DNA from: Christensenellaceae bacterium
GTDB taxonomy: Bacteria; Bacillota; Clostridia; Christensenellales; CAG-138
Length of the DNA stretch: 64,000 nucleotides
NCBI GenBank assembly: GCA_031261085.1
Contig: JAISKB010000004.1
Coordinates: 124,001-188,000, forward strand
Direction of reading: 5' to 3'
Made by a program: the position numbers and the translations under genes. Shown here in pieces: positions 43,901-50,458 of the stretch; the stretch's first letter is position 1, and each line of letters starts with the position of its first letter. The notes under the pieces were generated by a model. That model did no database searches. It was not told the origin of the DNA and saw only the letters and a list, made by a program, of their open reading frames with translations.

Positions 43901-46743
43901 TTTTTATACAAAACGAAGCTGCCGCCCGAAAGCTTGGCGCCGGTATCGCCATTCTCCTTCGTCCACCGCAAATGGGGCATGGTCGCCTGCACAAACCCGG
44001 CTACCTGCCTGGCGGAAGGATCCAGCGAAAGCGAGGCGGGGTCGTTGCCCACAACCGTGGGCGCGCCTATGCTGGGCGCACCGGCCACGATCGTGACGGG
44101 CGTGCCCACCGAGGACAATACCGCGTTGGAGGCCGCGGCGGGCGCAACGGTATAGGTGCCCGCGGGCAAATACCACCTGCCGCTGCCAGCTGCCGGTACC
44201 GTATAGTTTTTGCTGAAGGCATCACCTGCCGCCGTGGTGCCCGACACGATAAACTCCGCGCCCGCGGGCGTGCCGGTGTAGCCATAATTATATAGGGCCA
44301 GCTCGCCATAGCTCGAATTGTTTATAAACAGGCCTTCGGCGTTTATGCTGCCGCCCGTGGGCCGCGTATCGTACCTGCCCGCGGTTATGGTGACCGAAGC
44401 GGTGCTGCTGCTCACCCCATATTGCAGGTTATAATCGTTGGCAGCGGCAAGGCCGGTCAGCCCCACTTCTTTTATAACATAGGTGCCCGGCGTGAGCGCA
44501 AGCTGCACCACCGCGGTATCGAGCGCAACGTTTGTGCTTTGGTTTACCGTTATGGGCGCGGGGTTAAGCGGCGTTGTAAAGCCGGTGTCGCCCGCCGCAT
44601 ACACGTTAAACGCTGCGCTAAAGTTACCCACGTTAACGGGCAGGCCGCTGGGGGATAAGAACACCTTGCCCAGCACAAAGCTGCCGGTATTGCTTGCGTA
44701 TTGTATGGAATACACGCTCGGCCCCGCATCGCTGGCCGTGATTGTGCCCCCGTCGACCGTAGCCTGGTTGCCCGCAACGCCGGGCTGCACAAACACCTCG
44801 CCCGGCGTATAGTCCGCCAGCGTGGCCGAAATGCCATCCAGGTCTACCGTATAGGTTTTGGTCGTATCTACGTTATGGAAGGTATACCAGCCGCCGCCGT
44901 TATTCGTAAAGGTGACGCCTGTGGGCGCGGTGCCCGTAGCGCTATCCTTAAGCACAGGCTCGCCGGCGCCGGTATACGCCCCAAACACGGGCGAACCCAC
45001 CAGGTTTTGCCTCTGCTTGCCCACATACAGCTTGATGCTGCCCAGCGTTTGCTCTTGGTTTACCACCTTCACCTCGGCGGGGTTCATGGTGGTCGGGCCG
45101 TCAAACTCGCCCAAGGCGTCGGCTCCGTCCGCCCAGTCCCCAATCGTGAGCGTGGAATATCCATCGGCATTGGGTTCGGATACGACAACCCGTTTGGCCG
45201 TTGCCATGCCATAAAAATATGGTATGCCCGTGGATTCGGTAAGCTTATAGGTACCGGGCGCCACATGCGCAAAGGCGGCGATACCGGCCGCATCCACCTC
45301 CACCGTGCTCGTTGCGCCACCGGTGGCGGAAACCCGTTCGAGCTTAAATGCCGTGGGCGGGTTTGGCGCGGGGTTATAGATGGCCGCGACCGTGCCGGTG
45401 TATAGCGACTCCACGCCGGTGGCCGTGTTGATATGCTTTTTAACCGCCAGGCTGGGGAGCTCGGGGGCCTTTTGCTTATACCCGATATGGAGCACGACCG
45501 GCGCGTCCGTCGTCACCGTGCCGCCTGTGCCCGCGATGGGGACGTTGGTTGCCTGCGCCGTGTTTTGCGTGGCCTTCGGCAGGCCCGAGGGCGCGGCGGC
45601 GTTCCACGCTTCGGTATAGTCATCCTTATTATAAGTGGCCACGACCGTGAAGGTGCGGTTCTCCATCGGCACGGCAGGGTCCACGTTTGGCACGTCGAAT
45701 TCGATGGTGGTCGCACCCGCGCCACTGGGGGTGATATTCGCCGACGCGGTAAGCTCCACCGCCGGTAATATGGTGGTTTCAAATACTCCAATCGCAGGCT
45801 GACCGGCGGCCAGGTAGCCGCTGAGAACATCCTTAATATGTATGGCGCTCTGGTTCACGCGGCCCTGATCCTTGCCGTTGCCGCTCGTGTTGAGGTGGAT
45901 CGTATAGGTGACCGCATAGCTGTCGTTGGCGCTTTCGGGCACATCGATATAGTCCCGCTCCACCAATGCGGGGGTATCGGTTTTATCCACCGACTTTGTG
46001 ATTTCCCAAATTTCATCGGCGGACGCCCTAAATATATAATCCTCTTCGGAGGATGCGGATGCGCCGCCCGCCTTAATCTGCCAGCCGCCCGCGCCGTTGG
46101 GCTCGGCTTCCATAATAAAGGCCGTGACGGGCAACGCATCGCCGTTGGGCGTGGTGCCGCCGTCGAAGTAATAGTCCATCGTAAAGTAGCCTATCGTGCT
46201 TACGGCAGGGTCATCAATGGGCACGGTAAGCATCCAGTAGCGGCCGGGCGCCAGCCCCGCAGGATTATCCACGGCGGCATAACTGGCCCCGGATATGGAC
46301 ATGTTATTCCTCAATACATGCTTATTCCCAGTCCCCGCCGCAGGTACCGGGATAGCCACAATCACGCCCTGTACCTCACGCGCTTGCAGCAAAAAGCCCA
46401 CCGTTATCTTATTTGCCAAGCCGGAGGGGCGCTCTATAACACCGCCCGCATCCACGGCATCTATAGGCGTCACGGTGATGGACAGGTTTTCGTTCGCGGA
46501 TGGCGCGTCCAGCAGCGCAAACGGCCCTTCTAAACCCTCTTCCCCTGTATTTTCACCGTCTGCAACGGTTTCTTCAACCTCGTTGCCGCCGGGGCTTTCG
46601 CTCACGATTTCTTCGCCCGCATCGCCGGTTTCCGCAAACGCGATGCCTAAATCGCTCAGCGTGCTGACCATCATCAGCACCACCAGCAGTAGCGATAAAA
46701 ATGAACGCAATCCTCTTCCTTTGCTCTTCTGATGCTTATTCAC
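34945..46743 (-). CDS. Giant LPxTG surface protein 2 with 3 SdrD-B-like domains
   Basis: About 3,932 aa, a paralogue of giant protein 1. GTG at 46743 (MNKHQKSKGRG) is preferred because GGAGG sits 8 bases upstream, as in the paralogue. Order: signal peptide (SFLSLLLVVLMMVSTL, cut near AFA/ET), acidic linker, N-terminal beta region, about 14-15 SpaA/Cna-B-like domains in the same order as protein 1, two DUF11-like domains, three SdrD-B-like domains (IAGYVWEDTNIDG, LTGWAWLEAADSD, IGDYVWLDANRDG; ~3340-3800), an InlB-repeat-like domain, LPPKTG near residue 3900, a hydrophobic segment and RRKKNRA. Probably sortase-anchored at the cell wall. Sequence identity with protein 1 varies along its length, and the C-terminal end is closest. 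Likely adhesin or stalk; no sortase gene is in this window. Confidence 0.93.
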   Translation of the reverse strand: MNKHQKSKGRGLRSFLSLLLVVLMMVSTLSDLGIAFAETGDAGEEIVSESPGGNEVEETVADGENTGEEGLEGPFALLDAPSANENLSITVTPIDAVDAGGVIERPSGLANKITVGFLLQAREVQGVIVAIPVPAAGTGNKHVLRNNMSISGASYAAVDNPAGLAPGRYWMLTVPIDDPAVSTIGYFTMDYYFDGGTTPNGDALPVTAFIMEAEPNGAGGWQIKAGGASASSEEDYIFRASADEIWEITKSVDKTDTPALVERDYIDVPESANDSYAVTYTIHLNTSGNGKDQGRVNQSAIHIKDVLSGYLAAGQPAIGVFETTILPAVELTASANITPSGAGATTIEFDVPNVDPAVPMENRTFTVVATYNKDDYTEAWNAAAPSGLPKATQNTAQATNVPIAGTGGTVTTDAPVVLHIGYKQKAPELPSLAVKKHINTATGVESLYTGTVAAIYNPAPNPPTAFKLERVSATGGATSTVEVDAAGIAAFAHVAPGTYKLTESTGIPYFYGMATAKRVVVSEPNADGYSTLTIGDWADGADALGEFDGPTTMNPAEVKVVNQEQTLGSIKLYVGKQRQNLVGSPVFGAYTGAGEPVLKDSATGTAPTGVTFTNNGGGWYTFHNVDTTKTYTVDLDGISATLADYTPGEVFVQPGVAGNQATVDGGTITASDAGPSVYSIQYASNTGSFVLGKVFLSPSGLPVNVGNFSAAFNVYAAGDTGFTTPLNPAPITVNQSTNVALDTAVVQLALTPGTYVIKEVGLTGLAAANDYNLQYGVSSSTASVTITAGRYDTRPTGGSINAEGLFINNSSYGELALYNYGYTGTPAGAEFIVSGTTAAGDAFSKNYTVPAAGSGRWYLPAGTYTVAPAAASNAVLSSVGTPVTIVAGAPSIGAPTVVGNDPASLSLDPSARQVAGFVQATMPHLRWTKENGDTGAKLSGGSFVLYKKNGANWDLVTNAAGTAPLTQTAAAATGAITFNNLPAGEYALVEFAVPASTGLPYALPGYAADFHTGTGVALADFAASVSTTPAGLPTYTITTAQYGVTAQTVPVNADETKLVNIRPVKLAIRTAQADSRAVFPAGAEYELRDAGGTVIGIAKPMGAGYIAFYDPIDTAQEITLAPGGSYSITQSAAHADYVKRTEAPIVAISVNAKGVAAITNSFGGPIGNGAPTDFEWDTPIAANNAHQLTITNIIKPDVTFVKYGETNTYNIDGSRYLEPLPGAVFQLTYEKSGVTYYAQFDAATGNMTGSMAEGAYNAAGGASLQFTPAGEPAPGTDAAVTATLLTASEAPQAGLIRLNKVDPTVDKYDLNELWAPDIIDMPGEQYAFAKKHTLEFVRSDDGMSYEARVKLGSYTLTDPEPYSLINTVDPYYVNLKKWLIHAKGGNGSLILSGFNSDSQKYDRPANPYKPSASVDDAEELTKIGDAEPAPDLEFEIWKLAPGLTRDDIPLSLREPHLTPASPYGYGSPTDAGPLHQDAYNAYDAWLANLHAWFNTPSGQVDSNGNPIPNGIKKDEMTTGTGGNDGEGGGSLRSAYSTQLSAGSYVLVESKLWSLADPSAGLAIHSGTSHPQTAANMNQGWANASQAMFYYFELNEDPNNPDRLANRFSQRDPVTGIVYLNLNLGNYDNAEPGVPLLNRSTIQVAKKGYNMRADGTATLLGPLMNVNFDIYYAYVGADGKYHKLGSVLDTISTRIVQEGETMRFGEFISPFYSFPQVPYMLEIPGVTDLEVDDGTGTLRPMSNGEKWAAYMALTPDQIAAQAEPGALTLYLQAIADAYPAEMSGRSTLDKIEAARSFCLLLEEKGPLPTSYVATNAEIAAGRYPAYGVNLLPDFHFGTAQETYWARNTTYVTIDPSELVHGEDVKAIRNYNGEGRINVEKFADITGITQLTGAQFKLYRAPTDAALEADPTARAAQMATWVEVATITAGDNDASPATNGTPVPANYAANTTSKLLPGYYFLVEETAPAGYNKFGQQSISTQAGGVKTAWTKAKDGIIGPITLGSGPATVDSSNAESRKAVVEVEVYDKPLAKLSTRNWWNGAASADNNLTATYRLQGAGTAAAYDASITVVSGTVAAGNNNTANTTANTFINLVDGAYTLTETAISGPDTDTTAAAYKYVHNAVVVTFTVEGGVISDIKSKTGVNTPAAIPPATLGADNVLSNKVADVEVITVNHPYRGALLIKKGYTDYLGIKHAVTAADPAGSMASATFDIKKDDGTGNYAAYRSVTWTQASDTPEGLRVNLPAGSYSIEETDVKGSDGQSSTVYGIDAAPVYFTIGETGIVYLQNADAAAHVGDTENAPIAAADTGNSGRVFYNPDQCGVLEVYKIPAGKDYTVVADRLTGVKFEVYSDAACQNLAATLDYEAAAPTPTNWNAAGHYYSVPLPQGEYWIKETKAPDDYAALAAPVKVEVARNATLKKAIENAPLTGLNVLATVNYDSIGGVVPAEKGRVANLPISLYKLRAGGSAAVAADWVFIKTVNTNSVSGIAAFSGLDVGTYRVVEENLTAHGWLKPNEWFDPIYNDSRLPAIFTVSYAADALQIACAPASPGDQVGGGSADRWQYKPVEGSDARLSGWQLDHAADLGIADTTHTLTIDHAFAGMRFAAQKVDYDTGAPLSGATFNLYDADMTLVDTKVSNAYGFAVFDPIAIPSASRTAAGYTYYIQEAAAPSGYILSAYFDSDYTLTKAVVGGKTPGPDTLIQIFKDKKHEGQPDPSVTKTVDAAAAALPLRESGFDAVFTIAVPNLNNTIPLDAYKVTDAGLRFYGKDANDATVEAVEDATATPAAPAPGYAITEVRVYPSLAKPSSTASLAPVYARVNGGAWQELSEPYKAWTPTAPAVWSGVEVEYATRIMRAPGDYTYEPWIGNDFRPGNIELRVAFDAFQPTKLQPEVDTIKNNATLHVTRQTAIGTIQTLQLPAQAVIAVPVPARPIIKLTKALKPGEDGRDGKAPPAGQPLILGSLVEYELTLTNCAESQADLEAPRIVDFMQPELLTLEYGDDGKPLYTLSAAPGVIHEEDTVNPFRQVDAAGSIVMWSFPRTTLHPGDSITILLLGRLAVMSDSATVDNEAFATSDAPLSPSLKYPTGASFAGLEPFTGARNTIFENAPNGLAASDYAKLIAADSLLGNKGLFVRAAEEGLLVVPSAMAHAQKSIRVTGVNADSTPYDSGWVSSKAPVDVHPGDTIHYRLQVDNGIDLPYAQVPVVTQFADQLPIIGDGRASMWTKELIEATTVNMGSVSAIARAGGGSATAQTIAPNVIENPTTKAKTLTVDIAGGYRLEQGNLLTVTYDWELPAANDPAWDTGLLANNALQVGVNNFTAYMSTFTQIKSNSVAAKLVAPPVTIAGYVWEDTNIDGEWSAAEPQFGDSARPLPAATVTLYEGVEEVVLGTPTITGAQAVGTTTTDAYGHYEFTNLPSSYGSGLTYQVVFTNPDKDAYNFTPAKASGVGEAVNSDAEAIDADYGAGTTAWFRAETSQTGVNAGLYRFSTLTGWAWLEAADSDNGTKDAGETTLVPGVTVTLKKGGVNYTTGANGGAYANAVVSADGTYSFSRLPAAGDYTVVFDKGTVAASLVETYLWARVNNPGYPTLSDTDSDADYVEGTGTRTQATAATAAIAVPYGGNAKADAGIYPLGNSIGDYVWLDANRDGIQDANETGINAVTVRLYSTKDLRTGPTYGEVDAANGFLLATAVTENHPTSGLPGYFQFATCAAYQLDSGADVRYWLVFENPDGENYGYTLYHSGAAAADSDVGPIPANLVEDPAHPGDNWFSEGSTQRFTLTGGYTEDMDCGLYEIPQYKAIFDPRNDGKAWNVTGPGTGWALNGGKWEITVREGRRVPMPNPSPKRDGYTFNGGWFLLDDNHSWSFTAERMPGRDIELYAKWQRKRDDTDDPTPVIPIPGLPPKTGDAAAAPWAVLILAIAIMGWMDVRRRKKNRA

Positions 46744-47182
46744 AATAAAATCCTCCATAGCGCCGCAGCGCAAAATTATATATAATTTTAAGCCGTATTC
46801 GCGGCCCCTGTGGCTTGTTCTGACTTGTTCCTTTTAATTACAAGAACAATTCTTATTATTCTTGTTGGGTAAAAGCAACCCGGCGCATCAGACTACTTCT
46901 GCTGCCCCGGGCAAATCATCCTCAAGCCCTACTTTGCTCTTTACCGGACAACTATATATTTGTTTTAATAATACTCTGAAATTTCCTCAAATAGACATCT
47001 TTGCTGTGAGCGCGGCAATATTTGTTGTAAACGCTCAAAGCGGTGTAAATTTTCTGATTGAAAAAAATATGGGGCATGAAAGGATAAAATAAAACACATA
47101 TCGGGTAAATATCCGTAAACAAAAAGTAATAGATTCTCATTTTTAAGCGTTCGCGGGGGCTTGCGGCGCGGCGCAACAAAAA
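46744..47182 (-). other. AT-rich leader region of giant gene 2
   Basis: About 440 bases between the giant gene and the dnaC terminator. It contains a foldable element at 46868-46945 and an inverted repeat CAAGAACAATTCTTATTATTCTTG near 46841-46864. TTTCAG-17-TATATA on the minus strand (around 46950-46980) is only a weak promoter candidate. I see no gene here. Confidence 0.6.
46868..46945 (-). other. Candidate structured leader RNA (three-way junction)
   Basis: On the minus strand GGTAAAGAGCAA pairs with TTGCTTTTACC (one bulge) and encloses two hairpins: GGGC/GCCC (46909-46929) and GGGGCAGCAGA/TCTGATGCGCC (46882-46908, two mismatches). It lies about 125-200 bases before the start codon. I could not match it to a known riboswitch consensus. 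Confidence 0.45.
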
Positions 47183-47216
47183 TACCCTCTCCTTGGGCAA
47201 GGAGGGGGAGAGGGTA
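47178..47216 (-). terminator. Terminator after dnaC
   Basis: On the minus strand TACCCTCTCC pairs with GGAGAGGGTA around a 14-base loop, followed by TTTTT. Confidence 0.85.
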
Positions 47217-47231
47217 AGCGAACCCGATGCC

Positions 47232-48164
47232 TTATGCTCGCAAATTCTTACCAAACAGCCGAATCGTCAGCGTATTCCGCGGCGAAAGCAGGCGGAAGGC
47301 GAACCGCTCGCCATATTCCTCCACGATGGTTTCGGGCGAAAGGTTGCTGGCCATGGCGGTGGGTTTGTTGGCGCGCTGGCGGCCATCCAGCAGGGCGCAA
47401 AGCTGCTCGCGGGTGATGTTGTTGAGCATGGGCTCGGTGCCCAGGTCGTCTATCACCAGCAGATCCGGCGCGATCATATCCGGCAGCGGCGCGCGCGTTT
47501 GGATGCGCTCGAGTATGGTGGCAATGAGGTCATACGCCGTTAAAAACACCACACCATAGCCCCGCTCCAGCACGCGCCGGGCCACGGCATGCAGCAAAAA
47601 GGTTTTGCCCAGGCCGGATTGCCCCAGCAGCAGCAGCCCCGCCGGGCTGTTGTTGGGGAAGCCGCCCGCATAGGCTTCGCAGGCTTGCTTGGCCTTGCAG
47701 GTGGCCTTTTTTTGCTTTTCATCCGCAAATATATCCGTGCGGAAGGTATCAAACCTATCGGCATCGCCGATGCCCGATTTTGCGAATTCCTCCTCGAGCA
47801 TGCGCTGGCGCAGGCACCCGCAGAGCGTGCGCGGCTGAAGGCCCACATAGCCGGTATCCTCGCACAGCGGGCAGCGGAAAACCGGCTGCAGCAGCGCTTT
47901 GTCGATGCCGGCCTCCGCGAGCAGCGCCTGCTCTTCCTTCATCAGCGCGGCCATATTCATAGCATACTGGTGGCGGGCGGCCTGCCCGTTTTCGGCGTGC
48001 AGCAAAGCCTGCCCCAGCGCATAGGTGGCCTGCTTGCGCGCGGCGGCAAGCTCTTGCAGGCGGGGCAGCGCGGCATAGGCGGCGCGCTTGCGCGCCTCGC
48101 ACGCGCGCAGGGCCTGTGCGCGCGCGGTATGATATTCTTCCAGCAGCAGGGGAGAAGGTTTCAT
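47232..48164 (-). CDS. DnaC/DnaI-like helicase loader ATPase
   Basis: 310-aa AAA+ ATPase of the DnaC/DnaI type, which loads the replicative helicase onto DNA. The N-terminal helical region is followed by a zinc-binding cluster (CPLCEDTGYV...CGC, about residues 98-117). The ATPase core has Walker A LGQSGLGKT, Walker B LLVIDDLGTEP, sensor 1 MASNLSP and the arginine-containing ERFAFRLLSPRN. Its ATG overlaps the dnaD stop (ATGA), indicating translational coupling. A terminator follows immediately. An IstB-type transposition helper is the usual alternative, but no transposase is nearby and the DnaD partner argues for replication. Confidence 0.92.
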   Translation of the reverse strand: MKPSPLLLEEYHTARAQALRACEARKRAAYAALPRLQELAAARKQATYALGQALLHAENGQAARHQYAMNMAALMKEEQALLAEAGIDKALLQPVFRCPLCEDTGYVGLQPRTLCGCLRQRMLEEEFAKSGIGDADRFDTFRTDIFADEKQKKATCKAKQACEAYAGGFPNNSPAGLLLLGQSGLGKTFLLHAVARRVLERGYGVVFLTAYDLIATILERIQTRAPLPDMIAPDLLVIDDLGTEPMLNNITREQLCALLDGRQRANKPTAMASNLSPETIVEEYGERFAFRLLSPRNTLTIRLFGKNLRA

Positions 48165-49345
48165 TCTATATCCTCATCGTCTAGCAGCTTGATGCCAATG
48201 CTCTTGAAGTCATCGGCGGAGTAGGCGCGCTGCGAATAGTTTAGCGCGCGGGGCTTGGTTGCGGGCGGCCCCGAAGGCTTGGGCTGCCGCTCAAACGCGC
48301 GCGCCGCGCTTACCACGGTAACGCCGTTATCGTGCCAAAGCGTGATGCGCCTATCCATATCGTGGAACTGCTTGCTGGAGGCGGCGGCATATTCGGCGGC
48401 CAGCAGTATAAGCTCGGGAGGCATGTGCCAGGTGTATACCCAGGTTTCCAGCTGCATACGCTGTGTGGCGGTGGCCTTGCGGGGGATGCCCGCCCGCTCA
48501 AAAGCCTGGGTGGCCAGGTCGCCTATGGCGGATTGCCGACGGGCATATTCCTGCGTGCCGCCCGAGAGCTTCGCGTTTTGCAGCACCGCGTCCAAATAGG
48601 CGAAGGTAGGCTTTTCGGCGGCGGTGAGCGCGGCGCAGGCGGCCAGTATATCCTCTAGGCTCAGGCGCCATTCCCGCGTCCATTTTTGATAAAGCTCCAG
48701 CTCATCCTCGGTGGCCAGCCTGCTTTTGCGCCAGCGGCGCAATATGGCCTGCGCGCCGGACTGCAGCTCGCGCTCAAATTCGATGCGCCGCGTGGCGTCA
48801 TCCGCCGAGAGTACACCCTCGTTGGCCCAGGAGCGGGCGATTTTATCGATATATTGTATCTTTACGCGCGGCCCTTTTTGCGATATGGCATATTGCACCA
48901 GCAATACCGCCGCCGCTTCGTCGAAGCCATATACCTCTACCCAGTCGTATATTTTGCTCAGCTCGGCGGGTGTAAGCACCCGCGCGCCGATGACGTTTTG
49001 CAGTGCGGACACCAGCGCGCCATAGCGCCGTGCGCCGCCCACCGCCACCGTAGCGCCGCTCGAGAGGCCGGAATACTCCACGCACAGCGGTTCATCCTGC
49101 GCAATGCGCACCAAGCCCTGCGTTTGCCAGTATAGGAAAGCTTCCACCACCTGCTGCTCGCTCAGGCCCAGCGCAAACGCCATATCCACCCCGCCCAGGG
49201 CAGGGCAATAGCACTGCATCAGCCCGTAGAGGTATACCTTGGCATAATTCTCCGGCGCTTTGGGCAGGTATTCGATAAGGAATATGTTTTGAACCGGCGT
49301 CACGTTCATCATGGCCGATTCGGAGGAAAAACTGCATTGCGGCAT
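48161..49345 (-). CDS. DnaD/DnaB-type primosomal protein
   Basis: 394-aa replication initiation protein of the DnaD/DnaB family. The N-terminal winged-helix part (KVYLYGLMQCY, FALGLSEQQVVEAFLYW) is followed by two DnaD-like helical domains. The first carries LTPAELSKIYDWVEVYGFDEAAAVLLVQ and YIDKIARSWANEGV; the second carries ELELYQKWTREWRLSLEDIL and FAYLDAVLQNA. The tail is basic and then acidic. In Firmicutes these proteins remodel DNA at the origin and recruit the DnaC/DnaI loader encoded just downstream. ATG at 49345 has GGAG 12 bases upstream, a rather long spacing. A near-consensus promoter lies at 49376-49404. Confidence 0.88.
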   Translation of the reverse strand: MPQCSFSSESAMMNVTPVQNIFLIEYLPKAPENYAKVYLYGLMQCYCPALGGVDMAFALGLSEQQVVEAFLYWQTQGLVRIAQDEPLCVEYSGLSSGATVAVGGARRYGALVSALQNVIGARVLTPAELSKIYDWVEVYGFDEAAAVLLVQYAISQKGPRVKIQYIDKIARSWANEGVLSADDATRRIEFERELQSGAQAILRRWRKSRLATEDELELYQKWTREWRLSLEDILAACAALTAAEKPTFAYLDAVLQNAKLSGGTQEYARRQSAIGDLATQAFERAGIPRKATATQRMQLETWVYTWHMPPELILLAAEYAAASSKQFHDMDRRITLWHDNGVTVVSAARAFERQPKPSGPPATKPRALNYSQRAYSADDFKSIGIKLLDDEDIE

Positions 49346-49375
49346 AAGGCTGTTCAGCTCCGTTCCGTTTGCAAA

Positions 49376-49404
49376 AGTATATCATACCCGGCACAAAAGC
49401 TCAA
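49376..49404 (-). promoter_or_regulatory. Promoter of dnaD-dnaC
   Basis: The minus strand reads TTGAGC, 17 bases, TATACT, with TGA as extended -10. Start near 49369, giving a leader of about 25 bases. Confidence 0.78.
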
Positions 49405-49451
49405 TTGCCCCGCGCGCCCAGCCAGGGGCGTGCAGGCCCGTTGCCCGGCCC

Positions 49452-50327
49452 TTACTTCCCTATTTCCAGCGCAAATTCCGCCACCGCATCGGCGGTAAAA
49501 TAATAGCGCCCGTCCGCCAGTTGTTGCATGCTGCCGCTGCCGGCCGGCACGCCCGCGGCTTCCACCAGCACGCGGTAATCGGCAATCGGCGCATACTCCA
49601 GCTCACCCATTTGCGCATCCTTAATCCAAACCAAATCGTAGGCCGCCGCCGTGGGCAATATGCCGTTTAGGCCAACGCCCCTGGCGTTTTGCGGGGCGCT
49701 GAGCCCCTCCTTGGGCAGGGCCGCCTCAAATGCGATATAAACCCGCGCCGCTTCCCCGCTGCGCAGCTCATTCAGCAAGGGTATACGCAGCAGTTCGCCG
49801 TCTATGCCCTCCAGGGTATAATACGCGCGCACGCCATCCAGCGATACCCGCAGTATGGTAAGGCTGCCCGGCAGCGCTTTATTGGGGTATAGATGCAGCC
49901 AAAGCGCGTACAGCGTGCCCTCGTCATGGTTCACATAGGTAAGCGACAGCGCGCCCTGAACCGTATTTTGCTTCGCATCCACCCTGAGCGCCGCCTGATA
50001 CAAGCTGCGTGAGAGCTGGCTGGGCCGCAACGGCAGCGTGGGCTGCGGCGTGCGCAAGGGTTCGGGCGCGGGCGTTGCCTGCGGCGCGGGCAAAGCCGTG
50101 TCTTCAACCTCAAGCGCGGGCGGCTCCGCAGCCTCCTGCGGGGGCGGCTCCACCTCCGCTGGCGCGGACGTTGCCATAGCCGAGGGTGTAGGCTTTGGCG
50201 CTGCGGCATTTGCCGTTTTGCGGCGCTGCCCCCAGGCCAGCGCGCCGCCCAGCAGCGCCAAAGCCGCCAGCACGCAGGCTATCACAATGCGTCTATGCTT
50301 TTTTCTTCTTCGCGGCGATATCGTCAT
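49452..50327 (-). CDS. Membrane-anchored protein resembling M1 peptidase N-terminal domain
   Basis: About 291 aa from ATG at 50327, with SD GGAGG; the ORF track adds five residues. A basic start (PRRRKKHRR) and one membrane segment (IVIACVLAALALLGGALAW) are followed by a Pro/Ala/Glu-rich linker of about 80 residues. The C-terminal domain of about 190 residues opens YQAALRVDAKQNTVQGALSLTYVNHDEGTLYALWLHLYPN. That is the hallmark opening of the N-terminal beta-sandwich of M1 aminopeptidases. No HExxH zinc motif or catalytic domain follows, so it should not be a peptidase. It may bind peptides or cell-wall components; function unknown. It appears monocistronic. Confidence 0.7.
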   Translation of the reverse strand: MTISPRRRKKHRRIVIACVLAALALLGGALAWGQRRKTANAAAPKPTPSAMATSAPAEVEPPPQEAAEPPALEVEDTALPAPQATPAPEPLRTPQPTLPLRPSQLSRSLYQAALRVDAKQNTVQGALSLTYVNHDEGTLYALWLHLYPNKALPGSLTILRVSLDGVRAYYTLEGIDGELLRIPLLNELRSGEAARVYIAFEAALPKEGLSAPQNARGVGLNGILPTAAAYDLVWIKDAQMGELEYAPIADYRVLVEAAGVPAGSGSMQQLADGRYYFTADAVAEFALEIGK

Positions 50328-50344
50328 ATCAAGCCTCCGCATTT

Positions 50345-50350
50345 ATTATA
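50345..50350 (-). promoter_or_regulatory. -10 element before the M1-like gene
   Basis: The minus strand reads TGCTATAAT, a consensus extended -10 without a good -35. The leader would be only about ten bases. Confidence 0.5.
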
Positions 50351-50394
50351 GCATATCGCGCGCCGGTACCCCCGCGCTCAAATGATAATAAACG

Positions 50395-50422
50395 CAAAAA
50401 AAGCCCTCTTTTTAAGAAGGCT
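50395..50422 (-). terminator. Terminator of the V-ATPase operon
   Basis: On the minus strand AGCCTTCTT, loop AAA, AAGAGGGCT (one G-U pair) is followed by seven T residues. Confidence 0.88.
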
Positions 50423-50458
50423 CTTTTGTATGCTTGCGGGCGCCAGCTTATTAAAGAA

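Noticed and set aside
46868-46945. Cyclic-di-GMP (GEMM) riboswitch in the giant gene 2 leader
   Set aside because: A GCAAAG-like stretch and a three-way junction invite comparison, but the conserved core and the GCGGGGUUACC-type segment are missing.
47232-48164. IstB transposition helper
   Set aside because: No transposase or inverted repeats nearby; it is coupled to a DnaD-family gene and has the zinc cluster of DnaI-type loaders.
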